Assembly (NCBI RefSeq): GCF_009866655.1
Contig: NZ_CP047420.1
Coordinates: 3,658,001 to 3,722,000, forward strand
Direction: 5' to 3'
Source of the DNA: Rathayibacter sp. VKM Ac-2804
GTDB lineage: Bacteria > Actinomycetota > Actinomycetes > Actinomycetales > Microbacteriaceae
Length of the DNA: 64,000 nt
In this document: positions 55,118 through 62,069 of the stretch, piece after piece
Layout: the number at the start of each line of letters is the position of its first letter
How positions within the stretch are numbered: the first letter of the stretch is position 1
The notes under the pieces: model-generated
What the model saw: the letters and a program-made list of their open reading frames with translations, nothing else
Told to the model about the DNA's origin: nothing
The model's database searches: none
Translations under genes and position numbers: made by a program

Positions 55118-55354
55118 TCCGTTGACGGGTCGTTCCCGAGCCCGACCGGTCGGGCTGCGCCTCACTCCGCAGAAGTCGGCGTCCTCGATGCAGGAGTACG
55201 ACGGATTTCGGGCAGCGGTGCTCGAAAGCGGCTGCTCGGCTCGTCGCATCGGCCTCGGCTCGCGAGAACGGCTCGATCCTGCGAGCCGGACGTGGTTCTG
55301 CGAGCCCGAGGTGCGCTCCGGGCGCTCAGCTGGGCTGCGTAGCCTGGGCGGGCC

Positions 55355-56260
55355 ATGAATCCCGCCGCCTTCCCGCCGCCCGATCCGTCGACCGTCGCCC
55401 CTGAGCAGCCGCCTGCCGTCGTGCCGGCGCCGGGTGGGTCCGCCTTCGCGTGGGCGCCGCCGCGCGAGCCGCAGCCGTCGATCGACGCTCCGTACTCCTC
55501 TCTCCTCTATCTGCCGGATCCTCGGGTGCGGTGGGGGCTGCCGACGGCGGCGCTGACGATCGCCGGCATCGTGCTGCCGCTCGCGCTGCTGATCCTGCTG
55601 TTCGGCTTCGGGGTGCTGCCCTACTCCCCCGGGCTCGTCTTCGCGGGCTCGTTCGCCAGCTACCTGGTCGCGCTCGTCGTCCCGTTCGCCGCGTCGAAGC
55701 TGCGCGGGCTGGGGTCGCTCGCCGCGGACTACGGGCTGCGGTTCCGCTGGATCGACGTGCCGATCGGCATCGGGATCGGGATCGGCGTGCGGATCGCGAT
55801 CGTCGCCGTGCTGATCGTGTTCTCGCCGCTGCTGGGCGAGGCGGAGAGCAACCTCGAGCTCGACCCCGACCCGCTGTGGTTCGTGCTGAGCTCCGTGATG
55901 ATCCCGGTGCTGGTCGCGCCGATCGTCGAGGAGATCCTCTGCCGCGGGGTGGTGATGCGGGCAGTGCGCAACCGGATGCTGCGGACCAAGGGGGACGCTC
56001 CGGCACCGACCCGTGGGCGCCGCGTCTGGGCGGCGGTGTTCAGCGTGGTCGCGTCGACGCTGGTCTTCGCTCTGCTGCACGGGCACCAGATGGTGAACCC
56101 CGCGACGGTGGTCACGCTGGGGACGACGACGGTGATCGCCGGGCTGGCGCACGGCTGGATCTCGACGGTGACCGGGCGGCTCGGCGCGGCGATCGTGTCG
56201 CACGCGACGCTGAACGGGTCCGCGGTCCTGCTGCTGGTGCTGGTGACGGCGCTGGGGTAG
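55355..56260 (+). CDS. CPBP-family intramembrane metalloprotease
   Basis: This 301-residue protein of the CAAX-protease/bacteriocin-processing (Abi) family has a Pro-rich cytosolic N-terminus of ~55 residues, then about eight hydrophobic helices. Catalytic motifs are EEILCR (192-197), a His in the FALLHGHQ segment (about 237) and a terminal HATLN (about 284). The gene starts at ATG 55355, with a TAGCCT box 9 nt upstream. The substrate is unknown; family members process or protect against peptides. Confidence 0.9.
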   Translation: MNPAAFPPPDPSTVAPEQPPAVVPAPGGSAFAWAPPREPQPSIDAPYSSLLYLPDPRVRWGLPTAALTIAGIVLPLALLILLFGFGVLPYSPGLVFAGSFASYLVALVVPFAASKLRGLGSLAADYGLRFRWIDVPIGIGIGIGVRIAIVAVLIVFSPLLGEAESNLELDPDPLWFVLSSVMIPVLVAPIVEEILCRGVVMRAVRNRMLRTKGDAPAPTRGRRVWAAVFSVVASTLVFALLHGHQMVNPATVVTLGTTTVIAGLAHGWISTVTGRLGAAIVSHATLNGSAVLLLVLVTALG

Positions 56261-56269
56261 TCCCGGCGA

Positions 56270-56313
56270 CGGTGGATCTCGAGACGCCCGCTGCGCGGGC
56301 TGCTCGATCAGCA
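56270..56313. repeat. Palindromic intergenic repeat R6
   Basis: One inverted unit (CGGTGGATCTCGAGACG to GCTGCTCGATCAGCA) lies 10 nt after the CPBP stop and before the convergent alarmone synthetase gene. Its hairpin CGCCCGCTGCGCGGGC may help termination. Confidence 0.85.
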
Positions 56314-56352
56314 GGGGATCGGAGCGGGCTGCCCGATCGGCATGCCGCGGGG

Positions 56353-57090
56353 TCAGACGTCGATGATGCGGAGGACCGGGTCGAGGGGGAGCTCGCCGCG
56401 GACCTGGCGGTGCAGGCGCTCCATGTCGGCGTCGAGGGCGGCGGCGGTGTGCGCGGCGTCGGACAGGCCGTCGAGCAGCTGCTGCGGGACCTGGCGGTCG
56501 TACTTGTAGTAGATCTTGTGCTCGAGGCTCGCCCAGAAGTCCATCGCGATGGTGCGGAACTGGACCTCGACGCAGACGTCGACCGAGCCTCCCGAGAGGA
56601 ACACCGGCACCTCGACGATCGCATGCAGGCTCTTGTAGCCGTTGTCCTTCGGGGTGGCGATGTAGTCCTTCACCTCGAGGACGCGGACGTCGGCCTGCGA
56701 GGTGAGCATGTCGAAGACGCGGTAGACGTCGGAGACGAAGCTGCAGGTGATCCGGACGCCCGCGATGTCGGTGACGGCGGCGGCGATGCCCTCGAAGGAG
56801 GTGTCGCAGCCCTTGCGCTCGATCTTCTCGATCAGACTGTCGGCCGACTTCAGCCGGCTCGACACGTGCTCGATCGGGTTGTACTCCCGCATCTCGCGGA
56901 ACTCCTCCTGCAGGATCGTCACCTTCGTGACGATCTCGTCCATGCCGAACTTGTACTGCAGCATGAACCGCGCGAAGTCGTCGCGGAGGGCGCGGATCTC
57001 GGCGACCGTGCCGGCGTCGAGCGCCTGCGCGACCTCGTCGCTGAGCGGGGGGACGGCGGGCGCCGCGCGGTCGGGAGATCGGGGTTCCAC
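56353..57090 (-). CDS. Small alarmone synthetase (RelA/SpoT synthetase domain, RelQ-like)
   Basis: This 245-residue single-domain (p)ppGpp synthetase lacks the HD hydrolase, TGS and ACT domains of Rel. The synthetase core spans about 70-190: SSRLKSADSLIEKIERKG, DIAGVRITCSFVSDVYRV (about 108-125), TPKDNGYKSLHAIVEVPVF and VEVQFRTIAMDFWASLEHK (about 172-190), containing the GTP/ATP-binding and catalytic residues. A C-terminal helical part (YDRQVPQQLLDGL) should mediate tetramerisation. GTG start at 57090 has a TAGGGT box 8 nt upstream. It is likely induced under cell-wall or other stress independently of Rel. Confidence 0.92.
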   Translation of the reverse strand: MEPRSPDRAAPAVPPLSDEVAQALDAGTVAEIRALRDDFARFMLQYKFGMDEIVTKVTILQEEFREMREYNPIEHVSSRLKSADSLIEKIERKGCDTSFEGIAAAVTDIAGVRITCSFVSDVYRVFDMLTSQADVRVLEVKDYIATPKDNGYKSLHAIVEVPVFLSGGSVDVCVEVQFRTIAMDFWASLEHKIYYKYDRQVPQQLLDGLSDAAHTAAALDADMERLHRQVRGELPLDPVLRIIDV

Positions 57091-57213
57091 GGGGAGTCAC
57101 CCTACGCGCGGGCACCTCGGGCCCGGATGTGAAGCGCCATCGGGGTTCCGAGGAGTCGCTGCTCCGTCCCGCGGGGGACGATCCGCGAGACCCCCTTTGG
57201 CTAGCGTCGGAGG

Positions 57214-57396
57214 ATGATCTCCGCCTTCAACGTCTTCGGCATCCTCTACCTCGTCGCCGCGATCGCCGTCGTGGTGCTCGTCCTCGTGCTCGGCGTGCTG
57301 CTCTGCCGGCTGGTGATCGCCGCGCGGGAGAACCAGCTGGCGACCGCTCGGCTGCGCGAGCTCCAGATCGAGCGGCTGCTCCTCGACGAGGAGTGA
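57214..57396 (+). CDS. Small membrane protein (60 aa)
   Basis: A single transmembrane helix (IAVVVLVLVLGVLLCRLVIA, about 17-36) is followed by a charged helix with leucine spacing (ENQLATARLRELQIERLLLDEE). GGAGG directly touches the ATG, too close to act as SD. A TAGCGT box lies 6 nt upstream, so translation is probably leaderless. The gene is divergent from the alarmone synthetase and convergent with the DHA2 exporter. Function unknown. Confidence 0.7.
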   Translation: MISAFNVFGILYLVAAIAVVVLVLVLGVLLCRLVIAARENQLATARLRELQIERLLLDEE

Positions 57397-57421
57397 CCGC
57401 CACCCGGAGCCGACGCGCCGG

Positions 57422-58852
57422 TCAGGGCAGCGCCGGGTGCGCCTCCGGACGCGAGACCTTCGGGATCAGCAGCCCGAGCACCACGGCGACCACCGCGCCG
57501 ATCGCGCCGATGACGAACGTCGTCTCGAACGCCTCCGAGCTCGGCAGATCGACGGCTCCGACCGAGACGGTGAGCTGCGCCAGCACGGCCGCGGTGACGG
57601 CGGAGGACAGCGTCGTGCCGAGGGTGCGCATCAGCGAGTTCAGGCCGTTCGCCGCCGCGGTCTCCGAGGCCGGGACCGCGTGCATGATCAGGGTCGGCAT
57701 CGCGGCGTAGGCGAGGCCGAGGCCGACGCCGATCAGCGCGTTGATCACGAGGATCTGCCAGACCTCCGCGCCGAACGGGAGGATCAGCAGATAGGAGACG
57801 GCGATCAGCGCCGCTCCCGAGACCAGCACCAGGCGCGGCCCGGACTGCGCCGAGAGCCGGGCGGCGAGCGGCGAGGTCGCCATCATCGCCAGACCCGAGG
57901 GCGCCAGGACCAGGCTCGCCACGATCAGGCTGAGGCCGAAGCCGACGCCCGACGCCGCGGGCAGCTCGAGGCGCTGCGGCAGGGTGATCTGCGCGCCGAA
58001 GAAGGCGAAGCCGACGGCCACCGAGGCGAGGTTCGTGAACAGCACGGCCGGTCGGGCGGCGACCCGGAGGTCGACGAGCGGGCTCTCCTGGCGCAGCTCG
58101 TACCAGCCCCAGATCAGCAGGACCGCGACGCCGCCCAAGCCGGAGCCGAGGATGCCGGGGCTCGTCCAGCCGGCGTCGTTGCCGCGGGAGACGGCGATCA
58201 GGATGCCGCTCAGGCCGATCGCGAGGCCGATCGTGCCGACGACGTCGAAGCGCCCGGGCGAGCGCAGGGTCGAGACGGGGATGACGAGGAGCACGAGGAC
58301 GATGTCGAGGACGCCGAGTCCGGCGGACATCCAGAACAGCACGTGCCAGTCGAGGTTCTCGGCGACCAGCGCGCTGAGCGGCAGACCGAGCGCGCCGCCG
58401 ATGCCGAGCGTCGCGCTGACCAAGGCGATCGCGCCGGGCAGGCGGTCGCGGTGCAGGGTGTCGCGGAGGATCGAGATGCCGAGCGGGATGACGCCCATCA
58501 CCGCGCCCTGCAGCGCCCGGCCGACGACGAGCGTCCAGACGTCGTCCGCGAAGGCGCAGACGATCGAGCCGATCACCAGGACGACGAGGGCCGCGAGGGC
58601 CATCCGGCGTTTGCCGTAGAGGTCGCCGAGCCGCCCGGAGACCGGGGTGAGGATGCAGGCGCTGAGCAGGGTCGCGGTGATCACCCACGCGGTCTCACTG
58701 CGGTCGGCGCCGAGGAGCGTGGGCAGCTCCGACTGGATCGGGACGACCAGCGTCTGCATGAACGAGGCGCTCATCCCCGCGAAGGCGAGGACGGCGGTGA
58801 TCAGGCGGGGGCTGGGAGAGCGGGTCAGCGAGCGTCTGTCGGAGTCGGGCAC
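57422..58852 (-). CDS. DHA2-family MFS multidrug exporter
   Basis: This 476-residue drug:H+ antiporter has about 14 hydrophobic helices. The DHA2 motifs are visible: FMQTLVVPIQSELPTLLG in TM1, GRLGDLYGKRRMALAALV after TM2 and GALGLPLSALVAE in TM5 (motif C region). GTG at 58852 follows GAAGGACC. No TetR/MarR partner is adjacent; the divergent gene is an NTF2-like protein 175 nt away. The substrate is unknown. Confidence 0.87.
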   Translation of the reverse strand: MPDSDRRSLTRSPSPRLITAVLAFAGMSASFMQTLVVPIQSELPTLLGADRSETAWVITATLLSACILTPVSGRLGDLYGKRRMALAALVVLVIGSIVCAFADDVWTLVVGRALQGAVMGVIPLGISILRDTLHRDRLPGAIALVSATLGIGGALGLPLSALVAENLDWHVLFWMSAGLGVLDIVLVLLVIPVSTLRSPGRFDVVGTIGLAIGLSGILIAVSRGNDAGWTSPGILGSGLGGVAVLLIWGWYELRQESPLVDLRVAARPAVLFTNLASVAVGFAFFGAQITLPQRLELPAASGVGFGLSLIVASLVLAPSGLAMMATSPLAARLSAQSGPRLVLVSGAALIAVSYLLILPFGAEVWQILVINALIGVGLGLAYAAMPTLIMHAVPASETAAANGLNSLMRTLGTTLSSAVTAAVLAQLTVSVGAVDLPSSEAFETTFVIGAIGAVVAVVLGLLIPKVSRPEAHPALP

Positions 58853-59027
58853 TGCGGTCCTTCGTGTCGGCGGCGTGCGGGAGCGGGGCGCCGGGGGTCC
58901 GGCGTCCTGCGGGGCGGGTCGTATTGCTCAGCTTTGCATCGCCGGGCCTCTGAGCCGAACCGACCGATGCTCGGAAACCTTCCCGATCGCTCTACCGGGC
59001 GGCCGCGGGCGGGACGAGGATGGGCGC

Positions 59028-59387
59028 ATGATCGAGATCGAGAGCTGGATCGCCGGCTACGAGAAGGCCTGGGCGACGGACGACCCCGCCGATGTCGCGG
59101 CGCTCTTCACCGAGGACGCGGAGTACTTCACGGCGCCGTACGCGGAGGCGATCACCCCGCGCGACGCCATCGTGGAGTGGTGGGTGGCGGAGAGCGAGCC
59201 GGACGACCCGACGTTCGCCTGGGGGCTGGTCGCACTGACGGAGACGACGGCGGTCGTGGAGGCGCGGACCATCTACCCGTCGGACCGGACGTACCTGAAC
59301 CTGTGGGTGATCCGGTTCGCGGAGGACGGGCGGGCGTGCTCGTTCACGGAGTGGTACATGGAGGAGCCGAGCGACTCGGTGAGCTGA
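59028..59387 (+). CDS. SnoaL/NTF2-like fold protein
   Basis: This 119-residue cone-shaped alpha+beta-barrel protein begins IEIESWIAGYEKAWATDDPA. It has the family pattern AALFTEDAEYFTAPY, then IVEWWVAESE and a final strand pair (FTEWYMEEPS). SnoaL_2-type proteins bind small hydrophobic compounds and some are isomerases or cyclases; activity here is unknown. ATG 59028 has GAGGAT upstream. A longer frame upstream overlaps the exporter promoter region and is not used. Confidence 0.85.
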   Translation: MIEIESWIAGYEKAWATDDPADVAALFTEDAEYFTAPYAEAITPRDAIVEWWVAESEPDDPTFAWGLVALTETTAVVEARTIYPSDRTYLNLWVIRFAEDGRACSFTEWYMEEPSDSVS

Positions 59388-59390
59388 GGG

Positions 59391-59433
59391 GGCGGGTCTC
59401 GATGCGCCGCTGCGCGGCTGCTCGACCAGCATG
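59391..59433. repeat. Palindromic intergenic repeat R7
   Basis: One inverted unit (GGCGGGTCTCGATGCG to CTCGACCAGCATG) starts 3 nt after the NTF2-like stop and lies before the convergent metallopeptidase gene. Confidence 0.87.
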
Positions 59434-59449
59434 CGGCGGCGGGCAGGGG

Positions 59450-60340
59450 TCAGAGGGCGGAGCCCGCGACGGCGAAGGTGTCGCAGGCGGTGGCGTCGGC
59501 GTCGAAGCCGGCCTGGAACCAGCGCTGGCGCTGCTCGGCGGAGCCGTGGGTCCAGCCCTCGGGGTCGACGGTGCCGGTCGCCTGCTCCTGGATGCGGTCG
59601 TCGCCGACGGCCGCGGCGGCGCTCAGGGCGTCCCGGTACTGCTCCGTCGTCACCGGCTTGAGGAAGGGCGTGCCGGTCTCGTCGGGCACGGTGGAGGCGT
59701 CGCCGACCCAGGCGCCGGCGTAGCAGTCGGCCTGGAGCTCGAGGCGCACGGAGTCGGAGTCCGGGCCGGTGCCGCTGCGGTCGGCCGACTCCATCGCGCC
59801 GGTCAGGCTCTGGATGTGGTGGCCCCACTCGTGGGCCAGGATGTACATCTGCGCGAGCGAGCCGCCCGAGGTGTCGAAGCGGGTGCGCAGCTCGTCGAAG
59901 AAGTCGGTGTCGAGGTAGATCGTCTGGTCCGGCGGGCAGTAGAACGGGCCCACCGCGGCGGTCGCGTTGCCGCAGCCGGTGCTGGTCTGGTCCTCGAAGA
60001 CGATGACGCCGCCGGTCGTCGTGTAGCTCGCGCCGATCGCGCCCGCCGCGCCGGCCCAGTAGCGGTCGAGCGACTCCGCCGCGCCCTCGAGCCGGCAGTC
60101 GACCTCGGCGTTGGCGTCCGCGCCGGTGTCGCAGTCGACGGCCTCGCTGGTCACCTGGTCCGGCGAGGTTCCGCCGCCGCCGACGAGACCGCCGAGCCCG
60201 GAGAGGTCGACGCCGAGCAGCTGCGAGAGCAGGGCGAGCACGACGACGCCCACCGCTCCTCCGCCGACCGCGATGCCGGTGGTGCGGCCGCGCCGGCGGA
60301 CCTTGCCGCCGCTGAGCTGGGAGTCGTCGTTGAAGGTCAT
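59450..60340 (-). CDS. YpfJ-type neutral zinc metallopeptidase, membrane-anchored
   Basis: This 296-residue protein of the zinc_peptidase (YpfJ/KPN_02809) family has an N-terminal cytosolic basic stretch, one TM at about 22-42 (IAVGGGAVGVVVLALLSQL), a Gly-rich linker and an extracytoplasmic domain. The HExxH motif is HEWGH at 170-174, with GCGNATAAVGPFYCPPDQTI preceding it and ELQADCYAGAWVG (third ligand Glu region, about 205) after. Four or more Cys suggest disulfides. The ATG has TAGTTT 6 nt upstream: leaderless signature. Confidence 0.92.
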   Translation of the reverse strand: MTFNDDSQLSGGKVRRRGRTTGIAVGGGAVGVVVLALLSQLLGVDLSGLGGLVGGGGTSPDQVTSEAVDCDTGADANAEVDCRLEGAAESLDRYWAGAAGAIGASYTTTGGVIVFEDQTSTGCGNATAAVGPFYCPPDQTIYLDTDFFDELRTRFDTSGGSLAQMYILAHEWGHHIQSLTGAMESADRSGTGPDSDSVRLELQADCYAGAWVGDASTVPDETGTPFLKPVTTEQYRDALSAAAAVGDDRIQEQATGTVDPEGWTHGSAEQRQRWFQAGFDADATACDTFAVAGSAL

Positions 60341-60405
60341 GCGGTCAAACTAGCGCCGACCGCGGACGCGCTGCCCGGGGTTGCGGACGGCGCGGCGGGA
60401 CGGGA

Positions 60406-60840
60406 TCAGCCCCAGCGCGACTCGCTGGCGTCGCGGATGATGTCGAGCAGCGCCTCGCGCAGCGGACCGTGGTCGAGGGTGCCGGGCAGCATGTCGACCT
60501 CGAGCCGGTGGGCGCGCTGCCAGGCCTCGACGCCCTTGTCCGTCAGGGACACCAGCTGCCGGCGGCGGTCGGCGGGGTCGCTCACGCGGGAGACGTGCCC
60601 CTCGCGCTCGAGGCGCTCGATCGTGCGCGACATGGTCTGCACCTCGACGTGGGCGGAGGCGGCGAGCTCCTTCTGCGCGGCCGGGCCGGCCTGCAGCAGG
60701 TGCAGCACGACCAGGCCCGCGTGGGTGAGGCCGATCTCGGCGAGCGCGCCGTGCCAGGCGTGCTCGACCATCCGGGACGCCGTGGCGAGGAGGCGGCCGG
60801 TGGGCCAGCCGTCCATCCCCGAGTCCTCGTCCGCGCGCAT
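60406..60840 (-). CDS. MarR-family transcriptional regulator
   Basis: This 144-residue winged-helix regulator has GLTHAGLVVLHLLQ (about 38), recognition region SAHVEVQTMSRTIERLERE (about 60-80) and the wing with DPADRRRQLVSLTDKG (about 88-103). The ATG at 60840 has TAGCCT 6 nt upstream, suggesting leaderless transcription. It lies between pip and the YpfJ gene on the same strand. Its target is unknown. Confidence 0.9.
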   Translation of the reverse strand: MRADEDSGMDGWPTGRLLATASRMVEHAWHGALAEIGLTHAGLVVLHLLQAGPAAQKELAASAHVEVQTMSRTIERLEREGHVSRVSDPADRRRQLVSLTDKGVEAWQRAHRLEVDMLPGTLDHGPLREALLDIIRDASESRWG

Positions 60841-60892
60841 CCGCCCAGGCTAGTCCGCCCCGCCGGTCACGCGAGGCGGGCGGTCGATCGGC

Positions 60893-61849
60893 TCAGGAGG
60901 CGAAGCGGTCGGTGGCCTCGATCAGCGCGTCGAGGATGCCCGGCTCGTCGAACGCGTGGCCGGCGTCGGGGATCAGGTGGAAGTCCGCCTCGGGCCAGGC
61001 CTTGTGCAGGTCCCACGCGGTGAACGCGGGCGTGCACATGTCGTAGCGGCCCTGGACGATGACGGCCGGGATGCCGCGCAGCACGCCGACGTCGCGGATC
61101 AGCTGCCCCTCCTCCAGCCAGCCCTTGTGCACGAAGTAGTGGTTCTCGATCCGCGCGAAGGCGAGGGCGAAGGCGGGATCGGACCACGCCTCGATCATCT
61201 CCGGCTTCTGCAGGAGCGTGACGGTCGAGGACTCCCACGTGGTCCAGGCGACGCCGGCCGGTCCGTGCACGGCGGGGTCGGCGTCGTGGAGCAGCCGGTA
61301 GTAGGCCTCGATCAGGCTGCCGCGCTCGCCCACGGGGATCACCGAGGTGTAGCCCTCCCAGAGGTCCGGGTAGACCGCGGCGGCGCCGCCCTCGTAGAAC
61401 CACTCGAGCTCGGCCCGGCGCAGGGTGAAGATGCCGCGGAGGACGAGCTCGGTGACCCGCTCGGGGTGCGACTCGGCGTAGGCGAGGGCCAGCGTGGAGC
61501 CCCAGGAGCCGCCGAAGACCTGCCAGCGCTCGATGTCGAGGTGCTCGCGGAGCTTCTCGAGGTCGGAGACGAGGTACCACGTGGTGTTGGTGGAGAGGTC
61601 GGCGTCCGGCTCGCTGGCGTGCGGGGTGGAGCGGCCGCACATCCGCTGGTCGAGGAGCACGATCCGGTACTTCTCCGGATCGAACAGGCGGCGGTGGGCG
61701 GCCGAGGCGCCGGCGCCCGGTCCGCCGTGCAGGAAGACGACGGGCTTGCCCTCGGGGTTGCCGGAGGCCTCCCAGTAGATCTCGTGGCCGTCGCCGACGT
61801 CGAGCATCCCGGTGTGGAAGGGCTCGATCTCGGGGTACAGAGTGCGCAT
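60893..61849 (-). CDS. pip: Proline iminopeptidase
   Basis: This 318-residue cytosolic alpha/beta-hydrolase of family S33 removes N-terminal proline from peptides. The nucleophile Ser115 is in VFGGSWGSTLAL. HGGPGAGA (41-48), the oxyanion-side DQRMCGRSTPHAS (67-79; usually DQRGCGRS, so the Gly is Met here), GRYDMCTP with the acid, and IPDAGHAFDEPG with the His are present. The ATG at 61849 has TAGTGT 7 nt upstream; the earlier in-frame GTG at 61858 overlaps that box and is rejected. It is useful for degrading Pro-rich plant peptides. Confidence 0.95.
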   Translation of the reverse strand: MRTLYPEIEPFHTGMLDVGDGHEIYWEASGNPEGKPVVFLHGGPGAGASAAHRRLFDPEKYRIVLLDQRMCGRSTPHASEPDADLSTNTTWYLVSDLEKLREHLDIERWQVFGGSWGSTLALAYAESHPERVTELVLRGIFTLRRAELEWFYEGGAAAVYPDLWEGYTSVIPVGERGSLIEAYYRLLHDADPAVHGPAGVAWTTWESSTVTLLQKPEMIEAWSDPAFALAFARIENHYFVHKGWLEEGQLIRDVGVLRGIPAVIVQGRYDMCTPAFTAWDLHKAWPEADFHLIPDAGHAFDEPGILDALIEATDRFAS

Positions 61850-61945
61850 GGGCCGCACACTACTGACGATCAGGGACGGGGGCCGCGATTGGGTTCGGCC
61901 CGGCTCCGGATGGGGGCGGGGGTTGCGGATCGGGGGGAGGTGGTG

Positions 61946-61988
61946 GGTGGGTCTCGATACGTCGCTGGGCGGCTACTCGACTGGCATG
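61946..61988. repeat. Palindromic intergenic repeat R8 (diverged)
   Basis: One inverted unit (GGTGGGTCTCGATACG to CTCGACTGGCATG) has a central hairpin degraded to TCGCTGGGCGGC. It lies in the 220-nt gap between pip and the GH43 terminator. Confidence 0.8.
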
Positions 61989-62015
61989 GGGCGGGCCGCT
62001 CCGCCAGCAGGCACG

Positions 62016-62055
62016 AGGGAGCGCCCTCGGCCCCGGAGGGTCGAGGGCGCTCCCT
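62016..62055 (-). terminator. Terminator of the GH43 gene
   Basis: A perfect 14-bp stem (AGGGAGCGCCCTCG / CGAGGGCGCTCCCT) with a 12-nt loop lies 15 nt past the stop codon of the minus-strand GH43 gene. It is one of the most stable hairpins in the window. Confidence 0.88.
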
Positions 62056-62069
62056 TCATCAGTGGTGCG

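Noticed and set aside
55122..55354. Short open frames between tRNA-Phe and the CPBP gene
   Set aside because: No ribosome-binding site, no promoter box at the right spacing, Arg/Ser-rich shadow composition.
57437..60853. A plus-strand frame of over 1,100 codons opposite the DHA2 exporter, metallopeptidase and MarR genes
   Set aside because: It spans several clear genes on the other strand and has biased composition without motifs.
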